Shown: positions 1-6,496, counted from the stretch's first letter. The stretch: DNA of 16,737 bases from UBA10161 sp964581105 (GCA_964581105.1 CAZOMB010000021.1:1-16737); one strand, 5' to 3'. The notes: generated by a model from the sequence alone, not told the origin. A program made the numbers and translations.

Positions 1-111
1 CGAAACAAAAGGGCTGTCGCGTTGGGCAAACTGAAAAAGGGGTATAAGGCTGATATTGTAATAAATAAGCCAGCGCAATTGGTATTGGCAGTTGCAAAGC
101 TTGGGGCTTGA
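1..111 (+). CDS. C-terminal end of an unidentified protein (cut by window start)
   Basis: An open frame enters from the left edge and stops with TGA at 109-111, giving 36 residues rich in Lys, Ala, Val and Leu and ending AVAKLGA. No family is recognisable from this tail. The next ATG (113) lies just after the stop, so this gene and the tiny ORF that follows could be co-transcribed. The frame may be the true end of a gene or chance; the even, stop-free composition favours a real C-terminus. Confidence 0.45.
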   Translation, partial: RNKRAVALGKLKKGYKADIVINKPAQLVLAVAKLGA

Positions 112-112
112 C

Positions 113-190
113 ATGGCAAAAGTAACCATTTATGGTCAGCCTTCAGGCTGGGGATACATCGAGCACAACCACCTTTCTATAATGTGGTGA
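113..190 (+). CDS. tiny ORF of 25 aa, possibly a truncated gene
   Basis: ATG at 113 begins a 25-codon frame that starts MAKVTIYGQPSGWGY and ends at TGA (188-190). It begins one base after the stop of the preceding frame. The beginning resembles the first beta strand of a glutaredoxin-like protein, but the expected CxxC is absent (SGWGY stands there), so this may be the remnant of a start region. It could equally be a chance ORF. Confidence 0.2.
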   Translation: MAKVTIYGQPSGWGYIEHNHLSIMW

Positions 191-227
191 CAAATGGTAA
201 ACACACTGGCATAGAGGTCTGCAAATG

Positions 228-235
228 TTTATAAG
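228..235 (+). promoter_or_regulatory. TATA box of the PIN-GNAT-PUA gene
   Basis: TTTATAAG begins 30 nt before the ATG at 258. At the usual archaeal TATA-to-start distance, transcription would begin at or next to the start codon, so the message is probably leaderless. No ribosome binding site is visible before the ATG. Confidence 0.6.
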
Positions 236-257
236 CGACAGATTTGGATGAATAAAC

Positions 258-1751
258 ATGAGATTACTCTTTGACACAAATGTTCTCATCCACATTGAGG
301 ATCCAAAGAAACTTACTCCTGAGCTTCAAGAGCTCCTAGCGCTTATTAGAAAACATGGGCATGCCATTGTTATTCATCCCTCTTCTTTTGAAGACATTTC
401 AAGAGATGAAGACAAAGGAAGAAAAGAACTTATCCAGTCAAAGTTTAAGGGATATCCTCTTGTAGAAAAGCATGCTCTAACTTCGGACTTTTTAGCTCTG
501 CTTCACTCAGGAGATACGCCAAATGAGCGGGTAGACAATGAACTCCTTTTTGCCCTCTACAAAAATAATGTGGACTTTTTAGTGACAGAAGACCAAGGCA
601 TCCCAAAAAAAGCCCTAAAGGTCAGTTGTGGTGAGCGGGTATTGACAATAAATGACACTCTGAAATATCTCAAATCTCTGCATGAACGATGGACTCCAAA
701 GCATAATGTTCTAAAAACGGAGTCTGTTTCGCATTTAGATATCAAAGACTCGTTTTTTGACTCTTTAAGAGAGGATTATGGTCCTTTCAACAAATGGTTT
801 GAAAAAATATGCAGAAAAGACCGCAAGTGCTGGCACTATGAGGAAAATGGCAAACTTAAGGCGCTAATGATAATTAAGGAAGAAAACGAAGCTATTGAAA
901 CCACTGTTCCTTTACCAAAAAAGAAAAGGTTGAAGATTTCCACCCTAAAAGTTGACATGCGTGGCTATAAAACAGGCGAGCTTTTTCTAAAAATCGCCTT
1001 TGAATATTGCATGAAGAACAATATTCCAGAGGTTTACCTGACTCATTTTATAATAGAAAACGACGCACTCCTTGCCCTACTTGGTGAGTTTGAATTCACA
1101 GAATATATTCACTCTAAAAACAAAAACAAGAAAGGAGAGGCTGAACGCGTATATGTAAAGAGTTTTATTCCAACTAAAGAAGACCTTAAGGATCTTCATG
1201 CTCTTCGCTTTGCCAAAAAATACTATCCCCTTTTCAGAGATAAAATTCCCAAGAAATTCTTAGTTCCGATTAAGCCAGAATACCATAACCGTCTTTTTCC
1301 AAATTATAAAAGAGAGCAGCTGGTTTTGAGTGATTACCAGATGACTCCCTTTGGAAACGCTATAAAAAAGGCTTATCTTTGCAGGGCAGGAATAACAAGG
1401 ATAGCAGCTGGCGACATTCTAATCTTCTATCGCTCTGATGATGAAAAAGCAGTTGGGTGCATAGGGGTAGTTGAAGATACACTCCGCTCAAGCAAAGCAG
1501 AAGAAATAATCAGGTTTGTTGGCAAAAGGACTGTTTATACTGCCAAAGAGGTTGCCTCAATGGCATCAAAACCAGTTCTAGCTATCTTATTCAGACACCA
1601 CATTAACCTTCTAGCTAGATTGAATCTTAAGGAGCTCAGCAAGCGCGGAATAGTGAAATCAGCGCCACAGACGATAATGGAAATAAATAATAAGCAATAC
1701 GGAGAATTAAAAACAGGGTGCAAACTCAATGGACATATTGCTGTCTCTTAA
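258..1751 (+). CDS. PIN - GNAT-like - PUA/EVE-like fusion protein
   Basis: A 497-aa multidomain protein. Residues 1-140 form a PIN-type nuclease domain: LLFDTN at 3-8 (D6), acidic residues E45/D46, D93 in VDNELLFAL, and D112 in VTEDQG. Residues 155-300 look like a GNAT acetyltransferase fold, with a motif-A-like VDMRGYKTGELFLK (R235...G240) followed by a YLTHFIIENDALLALL helix. Residues 330-497 resemble a PUA-like EVE/ASCH domain (GDILIFYRS, AVGCIGVVEDT, GKRTVYTAKEV, KPVLAILFR). By family knowledge PIN domains cut RNA, GNAT domains acetylate amines, and PUA-like domains bind RNA or modified bases, so a tRNA or RNA target is an inference. The last 23 nt overlap the ASCH gene, indicating co-translation. 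A TATA box lies 30 nt upstream. All catalytic acids expected of an active PIN appear present. Confidence 0.75.
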   Translation: MRLLFDTNVLIHIEDPKKLTPELQELLALIRKHGHAIVIHPSSFEDISRDEDKGRKELIQSKFKGYPLVEKHALTSDFLALLHSGDTPNERVDNELLFALYKNNVDFLVTEDQGIPKKALKVSCGERVLTINDTLKYLKSLHERWTPKHNVLKTESVSHLDIKDSFFDSLREDYGPFNKWFEKICRKDRKCWHYEENGKLKALMIIKEENEAIETTVPLPKKKRLKISTLKVDMRGYKTGELFLKIAFEYCMKNNIPEVYLTHFIIENDALLALLGEFEFTEYIHSKNKNKKGEAERVYVKSFIPTKEDLKDLHALRFAKKYYPLFRDKIPKKFLVPIKPEYHNRLFPNYKREQLVLSDYQMTPFGNAIKKAYLCRAGITRIAAGDILIFYRSDDEKAVGCIGVVEDTLRSSKAEEIIRFVGKRTVYTAKEVASMASKPVLAILFRHHINLLARLNLKELSKRGIVKSAPQTIMEINNKQYGELKTGCKLNGHIAVS

Positions 1752-2184
1752 ACCAGTCTACGCAAAAGCCATCCTCTCTAGAAAAAAGAGGTATGAGTTT
1801 CGGCGTGTAATCTTCAAGAAGCCCAGTGTAAAAAAGGCGTACATCTATGTGACTGCGCCTGTCAGCAAAATAGTGGGCGCATTTATGATTGGCAAGATAA
1901 TTGTTGATACTCCCAGAAAAGTATGGCAAAAGTGCAAAAAATACGCAGGCATAACTGCAGAAGTCTTCTTCAAATATTACCAAGGCTGTCAAACAGCGTT
2001 TGCCATCCAAATACAGAAGGTACAAAACTTCCTCCATCCTCTTGATCCCTACTCAAAACTTCCCAATTTCAAGCCCCCACAGTCATTCTGCTATATAAAT
2101 TACGAACTGTATCCAGAGGGCATTTCCTTAGAAGGTAGAATAAGGAGCCTCTTTCTTAATTTAGTCCGTTATTTTACTAGCTAG
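1729..2184 (+). CDS. ASCH-domain protein, partner of the PIN-GNAT fusion
   Basis: A 151-aa protein of the ASCH (PUA-like) superfamily. It opens LLSLKPVYAKAILSRKKRYEFRR, matching the family pattern SlkP-Y-aI--GkK--E-R, with Arg in place of the usual Gly. Next come VYVTAP-like and VSKIVGAFMIGKI strands, then a WQKCKKYAGITAEVFFKYYQG segment typical of this subgroup. ASCH domains are predicted RNA binders and some have nuclease or deaminase-like activities; this one has no evident extra catalytic domain. The gene starts inside the 3' end of the PIN-GNAT gene (23-nt overlap), so the two are probably stoichiometric partners. ATG at 1729 is the only good start. Confidence 0.75.
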   Translation: MDILLSLKPVYAKAILSRKKRYEFRRVIFKKPSVKKAYIYVTAPVSKIVGAFMIGKIIVDTPRKVWQKCKKYAGITAEVFFKYYQGCQTAFAIQIQKVQNFLHPLDPYSKLPNFKPPQSFCYINYELYPEGISLEGRIRSLFLNLVRYFTS

Positions 2185-2250
2185 AATGTCAAGAGACCAG
2201 CTCTAAAGTCGGCAGTATTCTTGGCGTGTGGCTAAAATGGGTTGATTTCC

Positions 2251-3666
2251 ATGGCATCTTTGACATTTTATGGCGGCATTAAGGAGATTGGCGGCAACAA
2301 GATACTGCTGCAGGACCGGGATACCAGGGTTTTCCTTGATTTTGGGATGAGCTTTGGGAAAAGGAACATGTTTTTTGAGGAGTTTCTTACCCCCAGGACT
2401 GCGAATGGGATAGGGGATTTTCTTGAAATGGGGCTGATTCCAGACATTAAGGGTGTTTACAGGAATGATTTGCTCACGCATTTTGGCAGAAAGGCAGAGG
2501 AGTGCGAAATAGACGCAGTATTGCTCTCCCATGCACACGCAGACCATGCGAATTACATCTGCTTTTTGAATGAGGAAATACCGGTTTATTGCGGGCAGGC
2601 TGCAAAGGGGATTCTCGATGCTGTGCAGGAGACAAGCCAGCGCAAGATTGAAAATGAAGTGATAAATTTCAAGAAACGGCCGCTTTTCAGGAAAGACTTC
2701 AAAGCCCCTCCTGTTGAGCGCAGCTTCAGGCTCTTTAAGACAGGTGACAAGCTGAAAATTGGCTCTATTGAGGTTGAGCCTGTGCATGTTGACCACAGCG
2801 TGCCAGGCGCCTATGGCTTCATAATCCATACAAGTGAAGGGACTGTTGTTTATACTGGGGACCTTAGGCTGCATGGCAACAACCCCAAAATGACGCATGA
2901 TTTTGTAAAAAAGGCCCAAGATGCAAAGCCAGATGTGATGATTACAGAGGGCACAAGGATTGGGAGCAAAAAGGATGACAGGACTGAAGAGGCTGTTTAT
3001 GCTGAAAGTTCCAAAATAGCCAAGCAAACGCAGGGCATGGTGCTTGCTGACTTTAATTTCAAGGATGTTGACCGGTTGCGCACGTTTTACAGGATAGCAA
3101 AGGAGGCAGGGAAAAAGATGGTCATCAGCTTCAAGCATGCCTGTTATCTTGAGAAGTACTCCAAAGACAGGAAACTGAACTGCCCTGAAAGCAAGGATGA
3201 GAACATATTGATCCTAAAGCCAAAGAGAATGACTGGCACTTATGATGAAAGAGATTATGCTGAAAAGTACATCAAGGAGCGCCTGGATTACCCGAATGTT
3301 GTAACTGCTGAGGAGGTCAGGAAAAAGCAGGATAATTACCTGGTGGTCCTGAATTTCTGGTACTTTAATGAGCTTGTTGACCTCAAGCCAGTCAAGGGAA
3401 GCACATATATCCATTCCTCTTCAGAGCCTTTCAATGAGGAGATGGAAATCAGCGAGCAAAGGGCTGACAATTGGCTTGCAAAATTCAATTTAAGGCGCGA
3501 GCAGTCGCACTGCTCTGGCCATGCGTGCGGGCAAGACCTCAAAGAGCTGATAAAAGCAGTGGATCCAAAAGTGCTTTACCCAATACACACAGAAAAGCCA
3601 GGCAAATTCAGGGATTTGACAATGAAGACCAGGATGGTGAAAGAAGGGCAGAAGTATGATGTTTGA
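2251..3666 (+). CDS. beta-CASP metallo-beta-lactamase ribonuclease (RNase J-like)
   Basis: A 471-aa protein with a metallo-beta-lactamase core and inserted beta-CASP domain, the architecture of RNase J and related RNA-processing exo/endonucleases. It begins YGGIKEIGGNKILL with VFLDFG. The zinc motif HAHADH is at 94-99, DHSVPG (H182) follows, and YTGDLRLHG (D204) is metal motif III. Beta-CASP starts with ITEGTR (231-236) and has later SGHACGQDL and YPIHTEKP histidines. It probably acts on RNA 5' ends in the cytoplasm using two zinc ions. Start: TTG at 2242 opens the frame, but ATG at 2251 directly precedes the conserved first strand and has a GGTTGAT-like site upstream, so I chose 2251. It has no KH domains, so it is not the aCPSF type. 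The neighbours do not form an operon with it. Confidence 0.85.
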   Translation: MASLTFYGGIKEIGGNKILLQDRDTRVFLDFGMSFGKRNMFFEEFLTPRTANGIGDFLEMGLIPDIKGVYRNDLLTHFGRKAEECEIDAVLLSHAHADHANYICFLNEEIPVYCGQAAKGILDAVQETSQRKIENEVINFKKRPLFRKDFKAPPVERSFRLFKTGDKLKIGSIEVEPVHVDHSVPGAYGFIIHTSEGTVVYTGDLRLHGNNPKMTHDFVKKAQDAKPDVMITEGTRIGSKKDDRTEEAVYAESSKIAKQTQGMVLADFNFKDVDRLRTFYRIAKEAGKKMVISFKHACYLEKYSKDRKLNCPESKDENILILKPKRMTGTYDERDYAEKYIKERLDYPNVVTAEEVRKKQDNYLVVLNFWYFNELVDLKPVKGSTYIHSSSEPFNEEMEISEQRADNWLAKFNLRREQSHCSGHACGQDLKELIKAVDPKVLYPIHTEKPGKFRDLTMKTRMVKEGQKYDV

Positions 3667-3690
3667 ATGGGAAGGAAATTTCGGTCTAAA

Positions 3691-3726
3691 CCCACCGGCA
3701 TCGTACCGTCTGCTAACCTTTATAAG
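3691..3726 (-). repeat. repeat part A, minus-strand copy (TATA + ATGCCGGTG)
   Basis: On the minus strand CTTATAAA (3726-3719) is followed, 26 nt from box start, by TGCCGGTGGG (3700-3691). The 26-nt distance is identical to the copies at 4919-4954 and 13405-13440. The same TATA read on the plus strand (TTTATAAG 3719-3726) may serve the HNH gene. Short complementary arms CGGT/ACCG flank the conserved core. This is the only copy pointing left, and its last two bases differ (GG instead of AA). Confidence 0.45.
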
Positions 3727-3758
3727 TGCCAAAAAGCAGTTTTTTGCCTGGTGATCTT

Positions 3759-3983
3759 ATGGCAGACTGGCACAAGGACAAAAAGGGCTATCCGCGCTTC
3801 AATGACAGCAATAAGCTTGTGCATAGGTGGAAGGTGGAAAAGAGGGATGGGCGCAATCTTGGAAATGGCGAGGTTGTCCACCACAGGAATGAAAATAAGG
3901 GGGATTATTCAAACAGGAACCTGCAGCGCACAAGCAGAAGCTCGCATTCAAGGCATCATGCAAAGAAACGCGGCTGGTGGTAA
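3759..3983 (+). CDS. small HNH endonuclease-like protein
   Basis: A 74-aa basic protein with an HNH (beta-beta-alpha metal) signature: EVVHHRNENKGDYSNRNL (H41/H42, N45, N53) followed by a His-rich tail SSHSRHHAKK (H63, H66, H67). HNH domains cleave or nick DNA using one divalent metal. At 74 aa it is little more than the nuclease core, so it is either a stand-alone small nuclease, as in phage homing enzymes, or a nucleic-acid-binding derivative. An in-frame upstream start at 3726 would add 11 residues, but the ATG at 3759 has GGTGAT five bases before it, so I prefer that start. A part-B repeat begins 8 nt after the stop. Confidence 0.65.
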   Translation: MADWHKDKKGYPRFNDSNKLVHRWKVEKRDGRNLGNGEVVHHRNENKGDYSNRNLQRTSRSSHSRHHAKKRGWW

Positions 3984-3990
3984 GGCAATC

Positions 3991-4040
3991 TCTTCAAAAA
4001 GACCTTGGAAAAGGGTAGTAATTGCTGAAGATGCGAAGGC
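3991..4040 (+). repeat. repeat part B, copy 1
   Basis: CAATCTCTTCAAAAAGACC then TTGGAAAAGGGTAGTAATTG and CTGAAGATG; it matches the other part-B copies at 4961, 10521 and 11950. It begins just downstream of the HNH stop. One frame would read WKRVVIAEDA, but no start codon leads into it. Confidence 0.6.
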
Positions 4041-4067
4041 TTGGTTCGGCAGGCACGAATCTTGTAA

Positions 4068-4208
4068 TCAGTGTTTAACTCTTTTTAATATAGGAAGAGA
4101 AACCTTATTTTTCTCCATGTGAGTCAAGGCTATTTTAACAGCTTCTTCACATCTGTCCTGCTCAGTTCCGTATTTTTTCTCTATGTATTTCTGAATCTTT
4201 CTGGCAGC
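4068..4208 (-). pseudogene. 46-codon open frame in phase after the PemK toxin stop
   Basis: The codon right after the toxin stop (4209-4211) continues in the same frame for 46 sense codons to TGA at 4070-4068. It begins AARKIQKYIEKKYGTEQD, is helical and charged, and looks like coding sequence, but has no start codon of its own except a late ATG. It may be the end of an older longer gene cut by a stop, or a remnant. No family recognised. Confidence 0.3.
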
Positions 4209-4556
4209 TTATTCCTTTATCAGCCAGTTCAGCTTCTTTATTATCTTGCGGAGCTTCTCTTCCTTTACTCTTCCCAGCTTTTTCTCAAATATGCTTGTTC
4301 TGTACCTGCTGATTGCGTCAAAGCGCACTGAAGAGGGGTCTACAAGCCGGTTCATTTCCATGTCTTTTTCGTAATCAAGCTCTACTCCGCATTCGTGCTT
4401 GGTATCTGTAGTAAGGTGCAGGCAAATCGGCTCGTTGCTTGAGTCATTGTATTTGTTGTTGGAAATTATGAGCACTGGCCGCTTGTGCGCTATGTTGCTT
4501 GCCGTGTGCCTTGCTTCGCTTGCAAGCCATATATCGCCACGCTTGAAGTCTGACAT
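4209..4556 (-). CDS. PemK/MazF-type mRNA interferase toxin
   Basis: About 115 aa starting MSDFKRGDIWLA, the usual PemK/MazF opening (RGDIWL), then KRPVLIISNNKYND (RPVLIIS strand with N-x-x-N), ICLHLTTDTKH (the conserved T/S at the active-site strand), and a C-terminal RFDAISRYRTSIFEKKLGRV segment matching the family's D-x-x-x-x-r-l-G ending. Members cut RNA at short sequence sites. The gene follows an RHH antitoxin by a few bases, the classic TA order. In-frame starts also exist at 4565 (GTG) and 4562; I chose ATG 4556 because AGTGAT sits four bases upstream of it. The toxin is followed in phase by an unexplained open frame. Confidence 0.8.
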   Translation of the reverse strand: MSDFKRGDIWLASEARHTASNIAHKRPVLIISNNKYNDSSNEPICLHLTTDTKHECGVELDYEKDMEMNRLVDPSSVRFDAISRYRTSIFEKKLGRVKEEKLRKIIKKLNWLIKE

Positions 4557-4564
4557 CCGCATCA

Positions 4565-4804
4565 CTAGTACTTGTTCCAGACTGCGTCTTCCTTTGGGTC
4601 TTCCCAGATGCCCCGGTTGCTTTTTTTGGACATAAAGCTGGCTATACCCTTGCTTTCTGACTCCCTTGTACGCAGCTCCTCCTCAAGTTTCATCAGGCCC
4701 ATTCTCACTACCTCTGCCTTTGAAGTGGCATAGCCTTCCTTCATGCAAATCCTGACTATTTTCTCAAGCCTTCCTTGTAATGTCAGTGCCACTGGCATAC
4801 CCAT
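4565..4804 (-). CDS. ribbon-helix-helix antitoxin
   Basis: A 79-aa protein. An N-terminal MPVALTLQGRLEKIV strand and helix is followed by EGYATSKAEVVRMGLMKLEEEL, the ribbon-helix-helix pattern (strand, helix, turn with G-Y-x-x-S-x-A-E-V-V-R). The C-terminal tail (GIASFMSKKSNRGIWED) probably wraps and blocks the PemK toxin. ATG at 4804 has GGTGAT four bases upstream; the in-frame GTG at 4813 lies within that ribosome binding site and is rejected. It is the first gene of the TA operon and probably represses it by binding the repeated TATTTAATA just upstream. Confidence 0.8.
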   Translation of the reverse strand: MGMPVALTLQGRLEKIVRICMKEGYATSKAEVVRMGLMKLEEELRTRESESKGIASFMSKKSNRGIWEDPKEDAVWNKY

Positions 4805-4823
4805 ATTTATCACCTATTATGTG

Positions 4824-4863
4824 TATTTAATAGATATTTAATACATATTAGATATATAAATAT
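4824..4863 (-). promoter_or_regulatory. promoter and direct-repeat operator of the RHH/PemK operon
   Basis: An AT-only stretch upstream of the antitoxin. TATTTAATA occurs twice on the plus strand (4824-4832 and 4835-4843) with an 11-bp period, close to one helical turn, as RHH dimers prefer. TATA-like elements lie within and beyond it (ATATATAAATATAT). Operator role inferred. Confidence 0.5.
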
Positions 4864-4884
4864 ATCCTTTAATTCATGGGTGAA

Positions 4885-5030
4885 CATTCAAACACCTTCA
4901 ATAAATCTATTTTTAGGGTTTATAAAAACAAGCAAAGGGTAGCATGCCGGTGAACAGCGCCCAATACTCCTAAAGAAGGCCTGGAAAAAGCTAGTGATTG
5001 GTGAAGATGGGAGGGGAATTGAGACTAAGA
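4885..5030 (+). repeat. full repeat copy (parts A + B), copy 2
   Basis: The most complete copy. ACCTTCAATAAATC (upstream block), TTTATAAA at 4919-4926, TGCCGGTGAA at 4945-4954 (26 nt from box start), then CCAATACTCCTAAAGAAGG and the B core AGTGATTGGTGAAGATGGG ending GGGAATTGAG. The first 90 or so bases align with 13371-13464 with few differences and two small indels. The frame from ATG 4944 reads MPVNSAQYS and stops; a neighbouring frame reads KKAWKKLVIGEDGRGIE. GGGT/GCCC arms flank the conserved core. It ends about 40 nt from the stop of the minus-strand gene at 5070. Confidence 0.7.
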
Positions 5031-5069
5031 AAAATGAAACAAAAAGAGAATGAGAAAATAGCTGGAAAA

Positions 5070-5705
5070 TCAATTTCCTTTGAGCAAAACAGTGTCCTTT
5101 CCCTTTTTGAAGCCAGGATCCAGCCTCTTTTTCATTTTTGAAAGGAGGAGTTTGTAGTCAGCTGTCTTATTTTTGGCTTCGTTTTCCAGCTGTTCGCACA
5201 TTTTCTTTAGATATTCTTTCTTGCTGTCGTTCAATTTCAATTCACTTAATATTTCCATTGACTTTAATGCCTGTTCCCCACCATTTAACTTGACCATTGC
5301 CTCAAGAATGTACTGGGCTGTTGTGTCGAATATTACATCATGCATTTTAGCAGTATTGTAGGTATAAGCAGGTGAATCAAGATGCTTGAATGTTTCAAGT
5401 TCTATGCCTTCTGCTTTAAGTAGGTCTATGCAGCCAAGTTTTAGTATAAGTGCATCCTGGAAAAGCACATTCAAATGCACTACGTCTTTTGGAGCCCCAA
5501 TTTCGCCAAGTGCGGTTGCCATTTTGGATGCTCTTGCAGCTGATTTCATTGTACTTTCACCATCTTTTAGCTTCAAATTCATATTCTTAATCAAATATTC
5601 CTTTGCTTCAGGTATTTCCCTGAGAGATTGGATAACTGCTGGATCTGGATCGAAACCATATACTTGTTCTAACAGTCCCTCTATTTTGTTATCTTGATCA
5701 TTCAT
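5070..5705 (-). CDS. hypothetical all-helical protein
   Basis: A 211-aa acidic-to-neutral protein, starting MNDQDNKIEGLLEQVYGFDP. It looks entirely helical, with no membrane segment or signal peptide and a lysine-rich tail (MKKRLDPGFKKGKD). Mid-protein segments such as EIGAPKDVVHLNVLFQDA and HLDSPAYTYNTAKMHDVIFD are distinctive, but I recognise no family. ATG 5705 is preferred over an ATG 21 nt upstream because GGGGTGAA lies four bases before it. A TTTAAATATT box (about 5742-5751, minus) can serve as promoter. It is a single gene bordered by repeat copies on both sides, between two TA modules, but shows no toxin or antitoxin signature itself. Confidence 0.6.
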   Translation of the reverse strand: MNDQDNKIEGLLEQVYGFDPDPAVIQSLREIPEAKEYLIKNMNLKLKDGESTMKSAARASKMATALGEIGAPKDVVHLNVLFQDALILKLGCIDLLKAEGIELETFKHLDSPAYTYNTAKMHDVIFDTTAQYILEAMVKLNGGEQALKSMEILSELKLNDSKKEYLKKMCEQLENEAKNKTADYKLLLSKMKKRLDPGFKKGKDTVLLKGN

Positions 5706-5750
5706 AAGTTCACCCCTGTTAATCATTTTTTTTCCACAATCAATATTTAA

Positions 5751-5800
5751 AGCTTGTTATAAGGGCAAGCAAACCTCTGTGCCGGTGAAGCAGGGCTCAA
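5751..5800 (+). repeat. repeat part A, copy 3
   Basis: GTTATAAG (5756-5763) followed by TGCCGGTGAA at 5780-5789 (24 nt). It shares ACCTCTGTGCCGGTGAAG exactly with the copy at 16168-16186. The frame from GTG 5779 reads MPVKQGSNRHF. It ends at the stop of the minus-strand TumA-like gene (5797). No clear part B follows, as that space is occupied by the gene. Confidence 0.55.
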
Positions 5801-6153
5801 ATAGGCACTTCAACGCTGATTTTGCGCACGCGGGTCACTGGCCTTACTTTTTTCCTTCCTCCTTCTTTATAGGCTTTAAGCTCAAGAAGGCCCATTTCAG
5901 ACAGGATTTTGGCGTCAGTAGCCACTGTTTTGATGTCCTTTTTCATGCTCCTGGCAAGCTCATAAAGAGAGCCTGGCTTGCCCTTGTGAACCTCTGAGAG
6001 CATGCTGAGCCTGCCCTTTGTCATCAGGCTGCGGAGGGCTTGCAGGCTGTCTACGTAGATTATCTTGCCCTCTTTCTGGGGCACGCGCCTTTCAACGTCC
6101 CTTATGGTCTGAGCCTTGACCTGTTTCCAGTCCATTATTACCAATTTTACCAT
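5797..6153 (-). CDS. winged-helix antitoxin, HVO_A0114 family (TumA-like)
   Basis: A 118-aa protein. Residues about 40-95 form a winged helix with TKGRLSMLSEVHKGKPGSLYELARSMKKDIKTVATDAKILSEMGLLEL, the signature order of the HVO_A0114-type DNA-binding proteins (kGRLs-L-e, kPGS-yELAr, K-V--D-k-L-e-GLv-L). The C-terminal KKVRPVTRVRKISVEVPI matches their conserved end (R-I-VEVP). Such proteins sit next to TumE-type toxins and act as antitoxin and repressor. The start ATG is one base after the toxin stop, so the pair is tightly co-translated. The order is toxin first, antitoxin second. Confidence 0.75.
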   Translation of the reverse strand: MVKLVIMDWKQVKAQTIRDVERRVPQKEGKIIYVDSLQALRSLMTKGRLSMLSEVHKGKPGSLYELARSMKKDIKTVATDAKILSEMGLLELKAYKEGGRKKVRPVTRVRKISVEVPI

Positions 6154-6154
6154 T

Positions 6155-6493
6155 TTACCATCCTGTTTTGCCTATGTGCTCCTCCAGCATCTCGTCAAAC
6201 TTCAAAAATGCTGCTTTCCAGTCCAAATCAACATATTCTTTTTTATTGCGCCAGTGGATGTGCGGCTTGCCATGAGAATTTTCCACTGCGAACAGCATCT
6301 TTCCATCTTCAGACATGCAGCGGAAAGTGTACATGATGCCGTCGCGGTATTTTGGGTCGCCAATGTCAATGATTTCAACGATGGCAATGCCGCCGTCTGG
6401 GAGCGGCCTCTCGTATTTCTTTATTATTACCTTCCTGCGCTTTGCCACCCAATCACTTTCCGCAACCAACTCCAGCCGAATAACCTCGACCAT
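6155..6493 (-). CDS. TumE-family toxin (DUF6516-like)
   Basis: A 112-aa protein starting MVEVIRLELVAESDW. It has a DGGIAIVEIIDIGDPKYRDG segment, YTFRCMSEDGKMLFAVENSHGKPHIH (the family's Y-y----G--llR-DN---HPH-H region), and LDWKAAFLKFDEMLEEHI at the end. Together with its HVO_A0114-type partner this fits the TumE toxin family, thought to act on RNA; I infer the family from motif order and partner. The frame is open 16 codons further upstream, but ATG 6493 lies 27 nt after a TATA box, fitting a leaderless start, and a perfect operator palindrome lies between box and start. Confidence 0.65.
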   Translation of the reverse strand: MVEVIRLELVAESDWVAKRRKVIIKKYERPLPDGGIAIVEIIDIGDPKYRDGIMYTFRCMSEDGKMLFAVENSHGKPHIHWRNKKEYVDLDWKAAFLKFDEMLEEHIGKTGW

Positions 6494-6496
6494 ATT

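Noticed and set aside
2203..3138. Long minus-strand ORF of 311 codons
   Set aside because: It is antisense to the beta-CASP RNase, whose metal motifs are clear; the antisense product has no recognisable domain.
5779..5997. 72-codon ORF starting MPVKQG from the part-A core
   Set aside because: Most of it is antisense to the TumA-like gene. Only the first few codons belong to the repeat, so I kept the site as repeat and not as a gene.
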